Positions 27,268 through 38,889 are shown, counted from the stretch's first letter. The stretch: DNA of 64,000 nt from Halococcus qingdaonensis (GCF_024508235.1 NZ_CP101943.1:2391112-2455111); one strand, 5' to 3'. A program made the numbers and translations. The notes: a model not told the origin generated them from the letters alone.

Positions 27268-28547
27268 TCGATCGCCGCCTCCAGATCGGCGACGATGTCC
27301 TGGGCGGTTTCGATACCGACCGAGAGCCGCACGAGATCGGGTGTGACGCCCGAGGCGCGCTGGTCGGCCTCCGAGAGTTGGGCATGGGTCGTGCTCGCCG
27401 GGTGGATCACGAGGGTCTTCGCGTCGCCGACGTTCGCCAGGAAACTGGCGAGTTCGACGTCCTCGCAGAGGCGCTTGCCCGCCTCGTATCCACCATCGAG
27501 GCCGAACGCGATCATGCCGCCGAACCCGCCGTCGAGATACTCGCGGGCGTTCGCGTGTGTTTCGTGCTCTTCGAGTCCCGGATAGGCGACCCACGCGACC
27601 GAGTCGTTGTCGTCGAGATACTCGGCCACCTGAAGTGCGTTCTCGGCGTGGCGCTCCATCCTGAGATGGAGGGTTTCGAGCCCCTGGAGGGTGAGCCAGG
27701 CGTCGAACGGCGACTGGCTCGCGCCGAGGCTGCGGAGGCCGCGCTGGCGGGCGGCGGCAGTGAACGCGCGCTCGCCGAACTGCTCGGCGAAGTTCAGCCC
27801 GTGGAAAGCGGGGTTCGCGCCGCCGATCTCGGGGTATTTCTCGGGATGGTCGGCCCAGGGGAACGAGCCGCCGTCGACGAGCGCGCCGCCGATCGTCGTG
27901 CCCGCGCCGTGGAGCCACTTCGTCGTCGACTCCCAGACGAGATCCGCGCCATGATCGAGCGGGCGACAGAGTGCGGGTGTGGCGAACGTGTTGTCCACCA
28001 GCAAGGGCACACCGTGATCGTGGGCCACGTCGGCAACTTCCCCGATCTCCGGCGTGACGAGCGAGGGGTTACCGATCGTCTCGCAATGGACGTACGCCGT
28101 GTTCTCGTCGATCGCGTCGGCGTAGGCTGCGGGATCGAGCGTGTCGACGAACCGCGCCTTGATGCCGCGCCGGGCGGCGGTATCGCTGAGGTAGGTGTGC
28201 GTACCGCCGTAGATGGAGGCGGCGCTCACCACGTTGTCGCCGGTCCCGGCGAGGACGAGCGTCGCGGCGTCGAGGGCGGCCATTCCCGATGCAGTACAGA
28301 GCGCATCGGTGCCGTTTTCGAGATCCGCCAGGCGATTTTCGAGGGTTCGGACCGTAGGGTTCGAGATCCGTGAATAAACATCGCCCTCGGCGTCGAGCGC
28401 GTAGAGATCCGCGGCGCGATCGGCGTCCTCGAAGGCGTAGGAGGTCGTCTGATAGAGCGGCGGTGCACGGGCACCGGTCGCCGCGTCCGCCGTCTGGCCG
28501 GCGTGGACGCAGCGCGTACCGAACCCGCGCCCTGCTGCGTCGGTCAT
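27264..28547 (-). CDS. metY: O-acetylhomoserine sulfhydrylase (Cys/Met metabolism PLP enzyme)
   Basis: PLP enzyme (427 residues) of the Cys/Met-metabolism family that makes homocysteine directly from O-acetylhomoserine and sulfide. Visible blocks: [19 protein letters not shown]-type PLP pocket [13 protein letters not shown], and the PLP-lysine in ESTTKWLHG. Together with metX it provides direct sulfhydrylation. The ATG at 28547 is preferred, because a TATA-like TTATAGAT lies 27-34 bases upstream and an in-frame ATG at 28574 falls inside that element. Confidence 0.92.
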   Translation of the reverse strand: MTDAAGRGFGTRCVHAGQTADAATGARAPPLYQTTSYAFEDADRAADLYALDAEGDVYSRISNPTVRTLENRLADLENGTDALCTASGMAALDAATLVLAGTGDNVVSAASIYGGTHTYLSDTAARRGIKARFVDTLDPAAYADAIDENTAYVHCETIGNPSLVTPEIGEVADVAHDHGVPLLVDNTFATPALCRPLDHGADLVWESTTKWLHGAGTTIGGALVDGGSFPWADHPEKYPEIGGANPAFHGLNFAEQFGERAFTAAARQRGLRSLGASQSPFDAWLTLQGLETLHLRMERHAENALQVAEYLDDNDSVAWVAYPGLEEHETHANAREYLDGGFGGMIAFGLDGGYEAGKRLCEDVELASFLANVGDAKTLVIHPASTTHAQLSEADQRASGVTPDLVRLSVGIETAQDIVADLEAAIE

Positions 28548-28570
28548 GTATGTGGTGCATATATCGCGTC

Positions 28571-28582
28571 CCATCTATAACC
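28571..28582 (-). promoter_or_regulatory. TATA box of the metY-metX operon
   Basis: On the minus strand GGTTATAGATGG lies about 25-35 bases before the metY ATG at 28547, the right distance for a leaderless transcript. Its position decides the start codon of metY. Confidence 0.55.
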
Positions 28583-28682
28583 ACGAGTTACGGCAAATGT
28601 CGCCGTCGGCGATGGCGGTCGATCGAGCACCGCTGCATCTGCTGGGAACAGTCATATCCGTCGGCCGCGATAGGCTTCGGTA

Positions 28683-29147
28683 ATGGACGACGATACCCCC
28701 GAAGAAGCGATCGAGCGCGGCATGGAAGCGTACTACGCGGGCGATGCCATCACGGAGCTGATCGAGGGCATCGACCTCGACGCGCTCGCCGATGGCGCGG
28801 CGCTCGACGACGCCGTCGAGTACGAGCGCCTCGGGAAGGTCCTCGGCGCACTCGTCGGACGGCTGGCCGCCAAGGGCGCGAGCAGCAGCGGGCTGCTCGG
28901 CCGCGTCGTGAAGGAATCGGCCGGCAGCGAGGTCGGCGGTCGCGTCGGCGAGGCGGCCGCGGTGGCGCTCGTCGAGAACGTCGACATCGACGCGCTCGCC
29001 GAACAGGTCAGGACGATCGGCGACAGCGAACGACTGGGAGAGGGGCTCGGCGACGCAGTCCGGGGAACGGAGATGGCGTTCGGACCGACGGACGAGACGG
29101 ACGCCGACTGGACCGAGATCGACGTCGAGGACGCGGACGAAGAATAG
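28683..29147 (+). CDS. Acidic haloarchaeal protein of unknown function
   Basis: A 154-residue acidic protein without Cys. It has a two-fold internal repeat: a glycine-containing helical segment (EGIDLDALADGAALDDA) resembles a later one (ENVDIDALAEQVRTIGD). Between them lie Gly/Ala-rich helices (GALVGRLAAKGAS, GSEVGGRVGEAAAVALVE) that could be amphipathic or membrane-associated. I do not recognise a family with a known role. It is divergent from metY and converges on the class V aminotransferase gene. Confidence 0.68.
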   Translation: MDDDTPEEAIERGMEAYYAGDAITELIEGIDLDALADGAALDDAVEYERLGKVLGALVGRLAAKGASSSGLLGRVVKESAGSEVGGRVGEAAAVALVENVDIDALAEQVRTIGDSERLGEGLGDAVRGTEMAFGPTDETDADWTEIDVEDADEE

Positions 29148-29155
29148 AACCCGAT

Positions 29156-30322
29156 TCAGAGTTCGGTGCGCGCGGCATCGCGGCCCGCCGCGGGATCGGC
29201 GTCGTAGCCGACGTCGACGAGCGCTTCGCCGACCGTCTCGACACCGCGGAGTACCTGCTCGTCGGCGAGCTGGCCCATATTGCTCACCCGGAAGATCTCC
29301 CCGTCGAGATGGGCCTGACCGCCGCTGACCGAGACGTTGCGCTCGGCGACGGCGTCGAAGAACTCCTTAGGATTTTCGCGCACGGATTCGGGCAGCGCGA
29401 TCGCCGTGACGGTGTTCGAGCGCTCGCTAGCGTCGTCGAGCGTTGGGAAGCCGTCGAGACCCATCGCAGCGAAGCCGGCGCGGAAGGCGGCAGCCTGCCG
29501 GCGGTGGCGGCCGATGCGGGTGTCCATTCCCTCAGCTTCGATTTGCTCGACGGCGACCGCGAGCGCGCGGAACAGCGGGACGGCGCTCGTGAACGGCGTC
29601 TGGTGGTCGGCGGCCTTGCGGAGATGCCACTCCAGGTCGGCGTAGAAGGGTGCGCGCTCGCCATCCAGGTGTTCGACCGCGCGGTCGGTCACGTACAGCG
29701 CGCTGATCCCCGGTGGCGCGGCGAGCGCCTTCTGCGAGTCCGTGATGGCGATGTCGACGTTCCAGTCGTCGATCCGGAAGACGTCGCCGCCGATCGAGGT
29801 GACGCCGTCGACGACGAACCGGGCGTCGTTTTCCCCTGCTATCTCGCCGACCTCGGCGACGGGGTTCAGGATACCGGTGCTGGTCTCGTTGTGGACCATC
29901 GTCACGAGGTCGGTGTCGTCGGTGACGTGCTCGGCGACCGTCTCGAGATCGAACGCCTCGCCCCACGTGACCTCGACCGGGGTCACGCGGGCGTAGCGCT
30001 CGGCAATGCGCTCGAACCGCCGGCCGAACTTCCCGTTGACGAGCGCGACGACCTCGCTCTCGGTGTCCGTGAGGTTGGCGACGGCGGCCTCCATCCCCAT
30101 CGTCGCCGTCCCGTTGAGAACCAGACCGGTGCCGCCGTCGCTGGTCGCCTCTTCCTGTGGTGTCGAGTGCTCGAAGACGTACTCCAGTCCGTCCTGGGCG
30201 CGCTCGTAGACCGCCTCGAACTCTGCCGAGCGGTGCGAGACCATCGGTGCGTCCATCGCCTCGCGGACCGCATCGGTGATCGGCACCGGCCCGGGGTTCA
30301 GCAGGAGAAAGTCGTCGCTCAT
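29156..30322 (-). CDS. Class V aminotransferase (alanine-glyoxylate / serine-pyruvate type; possible SerC)
   Basis: A PLP-dependent class V aminotransferase of 388 residues. It starts with the family opening FLLLNPGPVPITDAVREAM; Lys198 in DSQKALAAPPG binds PLP, and VVDGVTSIGGD holds the cofactor Asp. Annotation by similarity would be alanine-glyoxylate or serine-glyoxylate aminotransferase. In methanogens a class V enzyme of this type makes phosphoserine, and serA and serB lie only 5 kb away here, with no other serC visible. It may therefore complete serine synthesis. The start at 30322 gives the family N-terminus; the longer frame upstream is lower-quality sequence. Confidence 0.85.
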   Translation of the reverse strand: MSDDFLLLNPGPVPITDAVREAMDAPMVSHRSAEFEAVYERAQDGLEYVFEHSTPQEEATSDGGTGLVLNGTATMGMEAAVANLTDTESEVVALVNGKFGRRFERIAERYARVTPVEVTWGEAFDLETVAEHVTDDTDLVTMVHNETSTGILNPVAEVGEIAGENDARFVVDGVTSIGGDVFRIDDWNVDIAITDSQKALAAPPGISALYVTDRAVEHLDGERAPFYADLEWHLRKAADHQTPFTSAVPLFRALAVAVEQIEAEGMDTRIGRHRRQAAAFRAGFAAMGLDGFPTLDDASERSNTVTAIALPESVRENPKEFFDAVAERNVSVSGGQAHLDGEIFRVSNMGQLADEQVLRGVETVGEALVDVGYDADPAAGRDAARTEL

Positions 30323-30444
30323 GGCCGTGTATCCGCCTCGGCTCACATAAGCCCCGGCGTTATCGCCGTACTTGCCACGACGGCGGGACACGATGGGCGG
30401 AACCGTGTGAGCAGAGAGTGGTTGGCGATCGATTCGGCTGCACC

Positions 30445-30798
30445 TCACAGCAGAGTAGTAATTGTAATAAAACCTGAAACAGCAACCACTGCCAGAGCCA
30501 GCATGACCGTCACGGTCACGCTTAACCATTCCAGTCGCTCGTTTTCGCTCCATTTGCTTTCGAATGTCTCCATTCCACGGAACAGGTTGACTCCGATACC
30601 GATGAGCAACCAACCGCCAGCCCCGACAACAAAGAGTGAGCTATCGTGTCCCGTGACATTGGCGAGGATGATTGCCATCGGCAGTTGACTGAGTCCGATA
30701 AACACCGTAGCGAGGCCCATGAGCCGGGATTGATTGATCAAGAAACCACGATCCTCATCGAGCATGCCCGCGGATTTTGAATATCGATTTTGTTCCAT
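30445..30798 (-). CDS. Small three-helix membrane protein, AT-rich
   Basis: A 117-residue membrane protein with three hydrophobic segments (GLATVFIGLSQLPMAIILA, LFVVGAGGWLLIGIGVNLF, LSVTVTVMLALAVVAVSGF). No motif identifies its function. Base composition is near 50% GC against about two-thirds in its neighbours, and it uses A/T-ending codons freely, so it was probably acquired. It lies between the aminotransferase and ligA and is transcribed away from ligA. Confidence 0.7.
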   Translation of the reverse strand: MEQNRYSKSAGMLDEDRGFLINQSRLMGLATVFIGLSQLPMAIILANVTGHDSSLFVVGAGGWLLIGIGVNLFRGMETFESKWSENERLEWLSVTVTVMLALAVVAVSGFITITTLL

Positions 30799-30823
30799 GT
30801 TGAGTGATTGTGATAGCGAATGA

Positions 30824-33070
<2,247 letters not shown>

Positions 33071-33082
33071 CGGGAGCGGATC

Positions 33083-33922
33083 TTAGAGGTCGGTCCCCTC
33101 GAAGCGGAGATAGCCCAGTGCGAGCGGGACGACGATCCAGGCCGCGAGGATGACGAACCCGAACCAGTCCTGGAGATAGAACGCGTCGGGAGTTTGGCCC
33201 GTGACGGCGAGCGTCGTCGGGTTCTGGGGAAGCAGCGACTGTGCGGCGCTGTTATAGGCGCTGCCAGGCGGGAGCGACTGGAGGAAGTAGTACCAGTCGC
33301 CGGGCGGCTGCTGGGGCAGGCTGAGTCCGTTCACGAGGTAGACGACCGCGATGAGCACCTGTTGCCAGAGGAACTCCAGGACGACGAGCAGCGAGACGCC
33401 GCCGATGAGCGCGCGGAACGTCGAAGTCGTCGCCGACGAGAGCGCGACGCCGATCGCGATATAGGCCAGTCCGAGCAGGACGGTCACGAACGCGAACACG
33501 AGGTAGTTCACCGGCGTGAAGCGGCTCGACTGCCAGAAGATCACCGCCGCGCCGACGGCGAACCCGACGAGGATCGGGACGACGAGCACGCTCGTGCGGC
33601 CGAGCGTCTTCCCGAGCACGACGTCGAGCCGGGAGTGGGGCAGCGAGAGCAGCAGCTTGATGCGCCCGCTCTCGCGCTCGCCAGCGACGGCCTTGTAGCC
33701 GAGCGCCAGCCCGATGATCGGCACGAGCAGGCTCGCGGGCGTCAGCAGCGAGAAGATGAGCACCAGCGCCGTCGGATCACCGCCGCCCGGAGCAGGCTGG
33801 ATGCGCGCGAAGAAGTACGACGCACCCGCGACGAACAGCACGAATAAACCTGTCAGCCCGAGCAGCACCCGCGAACGGATCGCGTCCTGAAAGTCCTTGC
33901 GCGCGACCGCGAGCGTGCTCAC
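33083..33922 (-). CDS. ABC-2 type transporter permease
   Basis: A 279-residue membrane protein with six hydrophobic segments of the ABC-2 type: amphipathic N-terminus (VARKDFQDAIRSR), the conserved cytoplasmic stretch AGERESGRIKLLLSLPHSR, and a long extracellular loop between the last two helices. With the ATPase encoded just upstream (4-base overlap) it would form an exporter; the substrate is unknown. Such NosY-like pairs in haloarchaea often serve copper maturation or export of unknown molecules. The convergent ligA ends 12 bases away. Confidence 0.88.
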   Translation of the reverse strand: MSTLAVARKDFQDAIRSRVLLGLTGLFVLFVAGASYFFARIQPAPGGGDPTALVLIFSLLTPASLLVPIIGLALGYKAVAGERESGRIKLLLSLPHSRLDVVLGKTLGRTSVLVVPILVGFAVGAAVIFWQSSRFTPVNYLVFAFVTVLLGLAYIAIGVALSSATTSTFRALIGGVSLLVVLEFLWQQVLIAVVYLVNGLSLPQQPPGDWYYFLQSLPPGSAYNSAAQSLLPQNPTTLAVTGQTPDAFYLQDWFGFVILAAWIVVPLALGYLRFEGTDL

Positions 33923-34872
33923 GCGCGGACCTCCGGTTCGCCGGTGGTGTAGCTCGCGAAGACCTCCTCCAGCGAGGCCCCCGTCGTGTCGAAATCGGCC
34001 ACCGGCGCGCCGTTGTCTTCGAGCGTCGACAACACCGTGGTCTTCGCGCCGTCCACACAGTCGACGGTCAGTCGCTGTCCGTCCGCACGGACCGTCGAGA
34101 CGCCGTCGAGCGTGCGGACCGCCGCCACCGCGTCGTCGGGCAGGCGCTCGACGTCGACCGCGAGCGTCGTCTCGCCGCCGGCGGCCTCGCGCAGCCCCTC
34201 GACGGTGTCCTCGGCGACGAGTTCGCCGTCCCGGAGGATGCCAACGCGGTCACAGACCGGTTCGACCTGGCCGAGGACGTGACTAGAGAAGAACACCGTC
34301 GCGCCGCGATCGCGCTCGGCACGGACGATGTCGCGCATCTCGCGCGCGCCGTTCGGATCGAGACCCGTCGACGGTTCGTCGAGGATCAGCAGGTCCGGCT
34401 GGCCGACGAGCGCCATGCCGAGGACGAGGCGCTGGGCCATCCCCTTCGAGTAGCCGCCGGCCTTCCGGTCGAGCGCGTCGGCGATGCCCACTCGTTCGGC
34501 GATTTCTGCTGGACTGTCGGCGGCGTTTTTCGACTCGATGGCGAAATCGAGATGCTGACGGCCGGTCAGGCGGTCATATGGCGAGAACCCCTCCGGGAGC
34601 ACGCCGACGCGCTCGCGCACCTGCTGGCTCTCGGTGCGGGCGTCGAGATCGAGCACGCGCGCGCTCCCCGCCGTCGGCCGAACGAAGTCGAGCAGCACGT
34701 TGATCGTCGTCGATTTCCCCGCCCCGTTCGGCCCGAGAAAGCCGTAGATGTCGCCCTCTCGGACCGTCAGGTCGAGATCCGAAAGCGCCTCGACGGGATC
34801 GCTCGACCGTCCCGGGAGCCCGAGCCCGCCGTCGTAGCGCTTGGTCACTCCATCGAGTTCGATGGCTGCCAT
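33919..34872 (-). CDS. ABC exporter ATP-binding protein
   Basis: A 317-residue ATPase of the CcmA/NatA type. Walker A GPNGAGKST, Q-loop VLPEGFSPYDRL, a modified signature YSKGMAQRLVLGMAL, Walker B LLILDEPSTGLDP and H-loop FSSHVLGQVE are intact. The C-terminal 90 residues form the extra domain common in drug or polysaccharide exporters. It overlaps the permease gene by 4 bases, so a two-gene operon. The start lies at the end of a 427-base gene-free region. Confidence 0.9.
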   Translation of the reverse strand: MAAIELDGVTKRYDGGLGLPGRSSDPVEALSDLDLTVREGDIYGFLGPNGAGKSTTINVLLDFVRPTAGSARVLDLDARTESQQVRERVGVLPEGFSPYDRLTGRQHLDFAIESKNAADSPAEIAERVGIADALDRKAGGYSKGMAQRLVLGMALVGQPDLLILDEPSTGLDPNGAREMRDIVRAERDRGATVFFSSHVLGQVEPVCDRVGILRDGELVAEDTVEGLREAAGGETTLAVDVERLPDDAVAAVRTLDGVSTVRADGQRLTVDCVDGAKTTVLSTLEDNGAPVADFDTTGASLEEVFASYTTGEPEVRA

Positions 34873-35299
34873 GTGGGGGTGTTTTCGACACCGTGGTATG
34901 TGCTTTCCCCTTCGTCGCGCTCAACGACGGATCCGCACCGAGGACGCCCGCCGGCCCTCGATTGACCACCGCGAGAAACGGCGATCGGGCGAGAAAAACA
35001 ACGTAAAACCAACCGTTTCGGGTATGAAACGGTTGGGTATCCAAGTTGAAATCGTCGTTTCGTGCAGTACGTGGCGCTCGAAAAGAGACTGGTGGCCGCG
35101 GGCGAGGACGATCGGCTCGCGAGCCGGCCGTCAGAGGACAGGGGTGGCGGACAGCCGTCAGCCAGACGTCAGACACGTGTTGTTCGAACATGAAGAAATG
35201 CGCGTGAATCGGCTTCTCAGCGGCTGTAACGGTCCGCAACAGACGGAACAGGACGGGCTATTTATGTGGCCGAGGCTGCTGGTGTCGAGTGCAGAACGC
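34873..35299. other. Gene-free region with an 11-base inverted repeat
   Basis: This 427-base stretch holds no convincing gene; open frames here are basic or short. It carries a perfect inverted repeat, CCAACCGTTTC (35009-35019) and GAAACGGTTGG (35026-35036), with a 6-base loop. The right end includes CTATTTATGT (35258-35267), a TATA-like element about 33 bases before the Met-rich lipoprotein ATG. Nothing else was seen. Confidence 0.6.
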
Positions 35300-35662
35300 A
35301 TGACAAGCAAACCATTCGACGCGCTCGGGGAGCGGCTCCCCTCACGGCGCGTTCTGGCGGTCGGTCTCGTTGCCGCGCTGCTCGTCTTCGCTGGCTGTAT
35401 GGGCGGCGGTGGCGGTAACAACAGTAGCGAAGGAACGACTGCGATGGACGGCGGTGCTGCCGAGGAAACTTCCATGATGGAAGACGGCGGCATGGCCGAA
35501 GAGACGACGATGATGGAAGACGGTGAGGAGACCATGATGGAAGACGGCGAAGAGACGACCATGATGGGCGAGGAAGAGACCATGATGGAAGGTACCGACA
35601 TGGGTACGGAGATGGACGGTACCGAGATGATGGGCAACACGACGACCGAAGCTGCGGCCTAA
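35300..35662 (+). CDS. Met/Glu-rich repeat lipoprotein
   Basis: A 120-residue secreted lipoprotein. An SRRVLAVGL signal segment leads to the lipobox FAGC (Cys33); Tat or Sec export is possible. After a short Gly/Asn/Ser linker the mature part is made of tandem repeats of the type MMEDGEET (residues about 58-110), with 17 Met and many Glu/Asp in 88 residues and no Lys or Arg. The repeats are also visible in the DNA (ATGATGGAAGACGG units). Such Met and acid clusters could bind copper or other metals; this is a guess from composition. It lies 210 bases before a membrane-bound HTH protein on the same strand. Confidence 0.75.
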   Translation: MTSKPFDALGERLPSRRVLAVGLVAALLVFAGCMGGGGGNNSSEGTTAMDGGAAEETSMMEDGGMAEETTMMEDGEETMMEDGEETTMMGEEETMMEGTDMGTEMDGTEMMGNTTTEAAA

Positions 35663-35826
35663 ATTCGGTCCCCAGCCCTCTCAAAACCGATACGCGGTCG
35701 GTGCTGCCGACCGTTCGCTTTTATCGACCACATTCGTCGATAGCGATATCGCCGTGCTGATGCCGCTGTGTCGATCCGACAGCCGATAGGAGAGACCGAT
35801 CGGGGCGGGATATGTGCAGTTACCGA

Positions 35827-35844
35827 CTGACCGACAGTATAATA
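35827..35844 (+). promoter_or_regulatory. Promoter motif before the TSP3-HTH gene
   Basis: CTGACCGACAGTATAATA (35827-35844), 29-46 bases before the ATG at 35873. It matches the protease/thrC promoter composite (CTGTCCGACAGTATA) except at one or two positions. Confidence 0.5.
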
Positions 35845-35872
35845 CCGAGCGCACGCAGAAGATAGGCGAAGG

Positions 35873-37042
35873 ATGAGCGACGGCGCGCGTATCTTGGCAG
35901 GAGTGCTCTGTCTGGTGGTACTCGCCAGCGCCGCCGTCCCGGCCGTCGCACAGTCGAACGACGGCATCGGCACGATCGAGGTTTCGGGCAGCGGCGTCAT
36001 CACCAACGACCCCGCAAACGGCTCGACGTATCTCTGGAGCGACGAGTCACTCAACGTCAGCGTCGGCTTCGCCGACCAGCCGGACGCCCGCAACTACCGC
36101 GTCTGTCTCGGTGCCGATCGGAAGGGGACGACGCGAACGCTCGACTGTGGGCTCGAAGCACTGCCGAACGGCACCAACGGCACCGCCGAGTTCACGAACG
36201 TCACGTGGCCGCAGAACGCCACCGGCGAGCAGAGACTCGCCGTCGAGCTCCAGAAGCTCTCGAACGCGAGCAACGCGACGGTGCTCGACCGCACGACGGT
36301 CCCCGTGACGGTGCTCCGTCGACAGGGTGACTTCGACGGCGACGGGTTGACGAACGCCCGCGAGGTCGAGGCGGGCTACAACGTCTCGAACCCGGACATG
36401 GATGCCGACGGACTGACCGACGGCGCGGAGGTCAACCAGTACGGCTCCGACCCGCAGGATCCCGACAGCGACGGTGACGGCATCCGCGACGGAATCGAAG
36501 TCCAGCGCGGCACCGATCCGACCGCGAGCGACACCGACGGCGACGGGCTCAACGACGATCTCGAAGCGATGCTCGGGACGAACCCGACCAACGACCTGAC
36601 ACCGGTCTGGCTCGTCGTCGGCGCGATACTCGTCATCGCCGTCGTCGTGGCCATCGGCGCGGTCGTCCGCCGCCGATGGCGCGAACGCGACGGCAGCCTG
36701 CTGCATCTGGGATCGGACACCGACGAATCGGCGACCGAGCCGGAGGACGGCGCGGGTGCGGCCACCGATACGGATCCCACGACCGAGATCGCCGATCCGA
36801 TGCCGATGACCGACGAGGACCGCGTGCTGGCGCTGCTGCGCGACCATGGCGGGCGGATGAAACAGTCACAGATCGTCGAACGAACCGAGTGGTCGAAGGC
36901 GAAAGTGAGCCGACTGCTCTCGTCGATGAACGAGGACGGCAGCGTCGAGAAGCTCTCGATCGGGCGCGAGAACATCATCAGCCTCGACGGCCACGGGCCG
37001 GAGGCCGCGCGCTCGCCACACGAGGAGAACCAATCCGACTGA
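35873..37042 (+). CDS. Membrane-anchored protein with thrombospondin type 3 calcium repeats outside and a winged HTH inside
   Basis: A 389-residue single-pass protein. A Sec signal peptide ends near AVAQ (27); the outer domain has about eight N-glycosylation sequons and two Cys (78, 91). Residues 153-238 hold four thrombospondin type 3-like repeats with DxDxDG calcium loops (DFDGDG, DMDADG, DSDGDG, DTDGDG). One transmembrane helix spans 244-264, then basic residues, an acidic linker, and a cytoplasmic winged helix-turn-helix (314-372, QSQIVERTEWSKAKVSRLLSSM). This topology would let an outside calcium- or surface-related state reach a DNA-binding domain. Related haloarchaeal membrane HTH proteins are known, but their targets are not. 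Its promoter shares the CTGNNCGACAGTAT motif. Confidence 0.85.
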   Translation: MSDGARILAGVLCLVVLASAAVPAVAQSNDGIGTIEVSGSGVITNDPANGSTYLWSDESLNVSVGFADQPDARNYRVCLGADRKGTTRTLDCGLEALPNGTNGTAEFTNVTWPQNATGEQRLAVELQKLSNASNATVLDRTTVPVTVLRRQGDFDGDGLTNAREVEAGYNVSNPDMDADGLTDGAEVNQYGSDPQDPDSDGDGIRDGIEVQRGTDPTASDTDGDGLNDDLEAMLGTNPTNDLTPVWLVVGAILVIAVVVAIGAVVRRRWRERDGSLLHLGSDTDESATEPEDGAGAATDTDPTTEIADPMPMTDEDRVLALLRDHGGRMKQSQIVERTEWSKAKVSRLLSSMNEDGSVEKLSIGRENIISLDGHGPEAARSPHEENQSD

Positions 37043-37110
37043 TCGTCGATCGGACGTATCGTGATCGCCGTCGCGGAGCCGTGAACGCGGTTGGTGCGGG
37101 CGATGACGTT

Positions 37111-37126
37111 CTGATCGACAGTATCA
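37111..37126 (+). promoter_or_regulatory. Promoter motif before uvrC
   Basis: CTGATCGACAGTATCA (37111-37126) lies 27-42 bases before the uvrC ATG and matches the composite element seen before three other genes. It is the weakest of the four, with CA instead of AA after the TAT. Confidence 0.45.
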
Positions 37127-37152
37127 AACGCCTCGCGTGCCTTCGATAGCTG

Positions 37153-38889
37153 ATGGACGCAGCGCACGTCCGCGAGCACGCCGGCGAGCTCCCGCGCGAA
37201 CCGGGCGTCTATCAGTTTCAGGAGGGTGAGACGACGCTCTACGTGGGGAAGGCCGTCGATATCCGCGATCGAGTGCGGTCGTACGCGGACCCGCGCTCGC
37301 GGCGCATCGCGAGGATGGTCGAGCGCGCCGAAGAGATCGAATGTGCGGTGACGGACACCGAAACGCAGGCGCTCCTGCTCGAAGCGAACCTGATCAAACG
37401 CCACCAGCCGCGCTACAACGTCCGTCTGAAGGACGACAAGTCCTATCCATTGGTGCAGCTCACCGATCACGAGTTCCCACGCATCGAGATCACGCGCGAT
37501 CCGAATCCTGGGGCCGTGGCGTTCGGTCCCTACACCGATCGTGGGCGGGTCGAGACCGTGGTGAAGGCACTTCGGGAGACCTACGGCGTGCGGGGCTGTT
37601 CCGACCACAAGTTCGCCGGGCGCGATCGGCCCTGTCTCGATCACGATCTCGGGCTCTGCACCGCGCCGTGTACCGGCGAGATCGGGAGTGAAGAGTACAT
37701 CGCCGACGTCGAATCCGTCGAGCGGTTCTTCGAGGGAAGTCCAGGGCTGCTCGCCGATCCGCTGCGCCGCGAGATGGAGCGCGCCACGGAGGCAAAGAAC
37801 TTCGAGCGGGCCGCGAACCTGCGCGACAAGCTCCAGGTCGTGGAGTCGTTCCACGAGGGTGGTGGCGAGGCCGTGTCGGCCCACACCGGCGAGGAGTGGG
37901 TCGACGTTCTGGGCGCGGTCGTCGAGGGCGAGCGCGCGACGGTCGCCAGACTGCACAGCGAGGGCGGCCAGCTCGTCGAGCGCGATCGCCACACGCTCTC
38001 GGTGCCCGACGACGGCGAGGAGGGAGTGGGGAGCGTGCTCGCGGCGTTCATCGTCCAGTATTACGCCGAGCGCTCGCTGCCCGACGCACTGCTGCTCTCC
38101 GAACAGTTCACGGACGACGAGCTCGACGACTGGCTCGACGGCGAGGGCGTTGCGGTGCGCGTCCCCGGTGCGGGGCGCGAAGCGACCCTCGTGGAACTGG
38201 CGCTCAAAAACGCCCGTCGCGGGCGCGGAAAGGCCGACGGGACGGCGGCGCTCGCCGACCGCCTCGGCATCGAGCGCGCGAACAGGATCGAGGGGTTCGA
38301 CGTGAGCCACGCGCAAGGGCGGGCCGCCGTCGGCAGCGACGTGACGTTCGTCGACGGCAGTCCCGAGAAATCCGACTATCGGCGGAAGAAACTCGACGAC
38401 GAGAACGACGACTACGCCAACATGCACGCGCTCGTCGCCTGGCGCGCGCGCCGAGCCGTCGAAGGGCGGGATGACCGCCCCGAGCCCGATCTACTGCTCA
38501 TCGATGGCGGCGAGGGGCAGTTGACCGCCGCTCGCGATGCGCTCTCCGAAATCGGCTGGGACGTCCCCGCGATCGGACTGGCGAAGGCCGAAGAGCGTGT
38601 CGTCACTTCAGATGGAAGTTTCGCGTGGCCCGACGACGCACCCGAACGCCACCTGCTCCAGCGCGTGCGCGACGAGTCCCATCGGTTCGCGGTCCAGTAC
38701 CACCAGACCCTGCGCGACGAGGTGAAGACCGTTCTCGACGACGTTCCCGGTATCGGGCCAGAAACGAGAAAACGCCTGCTCCGGCGCTTCGGCAGCGTCG
38801 ACGGGGTGCGTGCGGCCTCACCCGACGAACTGCAGTCGGTCTCTGGAGTGGGCGAGAAGACCGCCACGACGATCCAGGGGCGGCTCTGA
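37153..38889 (+). CDS. uvrC: Excinuclease ABC subunit C
   Basis: The incision subunit of bacterial-type nucleotide excision repair, 578 residues. The N-terminal GIY-YIG nuclease is degenerate in its first motif (GVYQFQ ... TLYVGKA) as in the family, with [20 protein letters not shown] following; a UVR motif that binds UvrB lies near 205-240; the RNase H-like second nuclease contains FDVSHAQG and [10 protein letters not shown]; tandem HhH motifs close the protein ([14 protein letters not shown]). uvrB is 5 kb downstream; uvrA is not in this window. It is not in an operon with its neighbours. Confidence 0.95.
   Translation: MDAAHVREHAGELPREPGVYQFQEGETTLYVGKAVDIRDRVRSYADPRSRRIARMVERAEEIECAVTDTETQALLLEANLIKRHQPRYNVRLKDDKSYPLVQLTDHEFPRIEITRDPNPGAVAFGPYTDRGRVETVVKALRETYGVRGCSDHKFAGRDRPCLDHDLGLCTAPCTGEIGSEEYIADVESVERFFEGSPGLLADPLRREMERATEAKNFERAANLRDKLQVVESFHEGGGEAVSAHTGEEWVDVLGAVVEGERATVARLHSEGGQLVERDRHTLSVPDDGEEGVGSVLAAFIVQYYAERSLPDALLLSEQFTDDELDDWLDGEGVAVRVPGAGREATLVELALKNARRGRGKADGTAALADRLGIERANRIEGFDVSHAQGRAAVGSDVTFVDGSPEKSDYRRKKLDDENDDYANMHALVAWRARRAVEGRDDRPEPDLLLIDGGEGQLTAARDALSEIGWDVPAIGLAKAEERVVTSDGSFAWPDDAPERHLLQRVRDESHRFAVQYHQTLRDEVKTVLDDVPGIGPETRKRLLRRFGSVDGVRAASPDELQSVSGVGEKTATTIQGRL

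Noticed and set aside
35473-35620. ATGATGGAAGACGG repeats considered as a CRISPR or satellite array
   Set aside because: The units lie in frame in a gene and encode MMEDGEET; there are no spacers of equal length between identical repeats.
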